From Candidatus Anaplasma sp. TIGMIC (GTDB lineage: Bacteria > Pseudomonadota > Alphaproteobacteria > Rickettsiales > Anaplasmataceae), in the NCBI RefSeq assembly GCF_028204095.1, contig NZ_JAQLOH010000011.1, positions 1 through 34,075 on the forward strand: a stretch of DNA of 34,075 nucleotides. Reading direction: 5' to 3'. A program made the position numbers and the translations under genes. Positions 34,024-34,075 of the stretch are shown here, piece by piece. Position 1 is the stretch's first letter. Each line of letters starts with the position of its first letter. A model generated the notes under the pieces. It saw only the letters and a list, made by a program, of their open reading frames with translations. It was not told the DNA's origin and did not search any database.

Positions 34024-34075
34024 AAACTTGAGAGTTTGATCCTGGCTCAGAACGAACGCTGGCGGCAAGCTTAAC
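34024..34075 (+). rRNA. rrs: 16S ribosomal RNA, 5' end (partial)
   Basis: AGAGTTTGATCCTGGCTCAG (the universal 27F site) is followed by AACGAACGCTGGCGGCAAGC and TTAAC at the window edge. Aligning to E. coli 16S puts position 1 at about 34024. Only the first 52 bases are present. The GGCAAGCTTAAC form matches what I recall for Anaplasma; Ehrlichia has GGCAAGCCTAAC. Confidence 0.97.

Overview
The window is a bacterial chromosome segment that I assign to the genus Anaplasma (Rickettsiales, Anaplasmataceae). Support: the first bases of a 16S rRNA gene at the right edge read GGCGGCAAGCTTAAC, which I recall as the Anaplasma form (Ehrlichia has GCCTAAC). The 16S gene also has its own promoter and does not follow a 23S/5S operon, base composition looks to be in the high 40s % GC by eye (not computed), and compact housekeeping genes alternate with unusually long gene-free stretches. 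I cannot fix the species; the gene-poor spacing fits A. phagocytophilum or a relative better than the denser A. marginale, but this is inference.

Layout. (1) 1-11561: the end of tuf, tRNA-Trp, then secE-nusG-rplK-rplA-rplJ-rplL-rpoB-rpoC, all on the + strand with tiny gaps or overlaps; a classic transcription/translation operon. A short, well-signalled ORF sits between rplJ and rplL. (2) 11562-19764: a sparse region with rnhB (-), an unrecognised 405-residue protein (+), a small DedA/YqaA-like membrane protein (-) behind tRNA-Arg(CCU) (-), bioF (-) and an isolated mnhE (+). (3) 19765-22947: coaX and pyrD as a two-gene minus-strand operon, and a peptide-deformylase-like gene divergent from it. 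(4) 22948-28283: an alpha/beta hydrolase, a patatin-like phospholipase, pdxH, and bolA (-). (5) 28500-34075: dnaE, a very divergent AroA/EPSP-synthase-fold protein, and the promoter, leader and first 52 bases of 16S rRNA.

Functionally the window is mostly core: transcription (RpoB/RpoC/NusG), ribosome stalk and L1/L11, protein export (SecE), replication (DnaE, RnhB), cofactors (BioF for biotin, PdxH for the PLP that BioF needs, CoaX for CoA), pyrimidines (PyrD). The two lipase-type genes and the orphan protein are the likeliest host-interaction candidates, but nothing in the sequence proves that.

The most interesting signal lies outside the genes. Just downstream of coaX there is a decayed tandem copy of the coaX 3' end (42 of 57 bases identical without gaps, 12 of the 15 differences being transitions). 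Weaker similar signals follow rnhB, mnhE and the deformylase gene. This suggests that part of the non-coding DNA here is made of eroding partial duplications of neighbouring gene ends. No CRISPR array, insertion sequence, prophage or classical T-tract terminator was seen.
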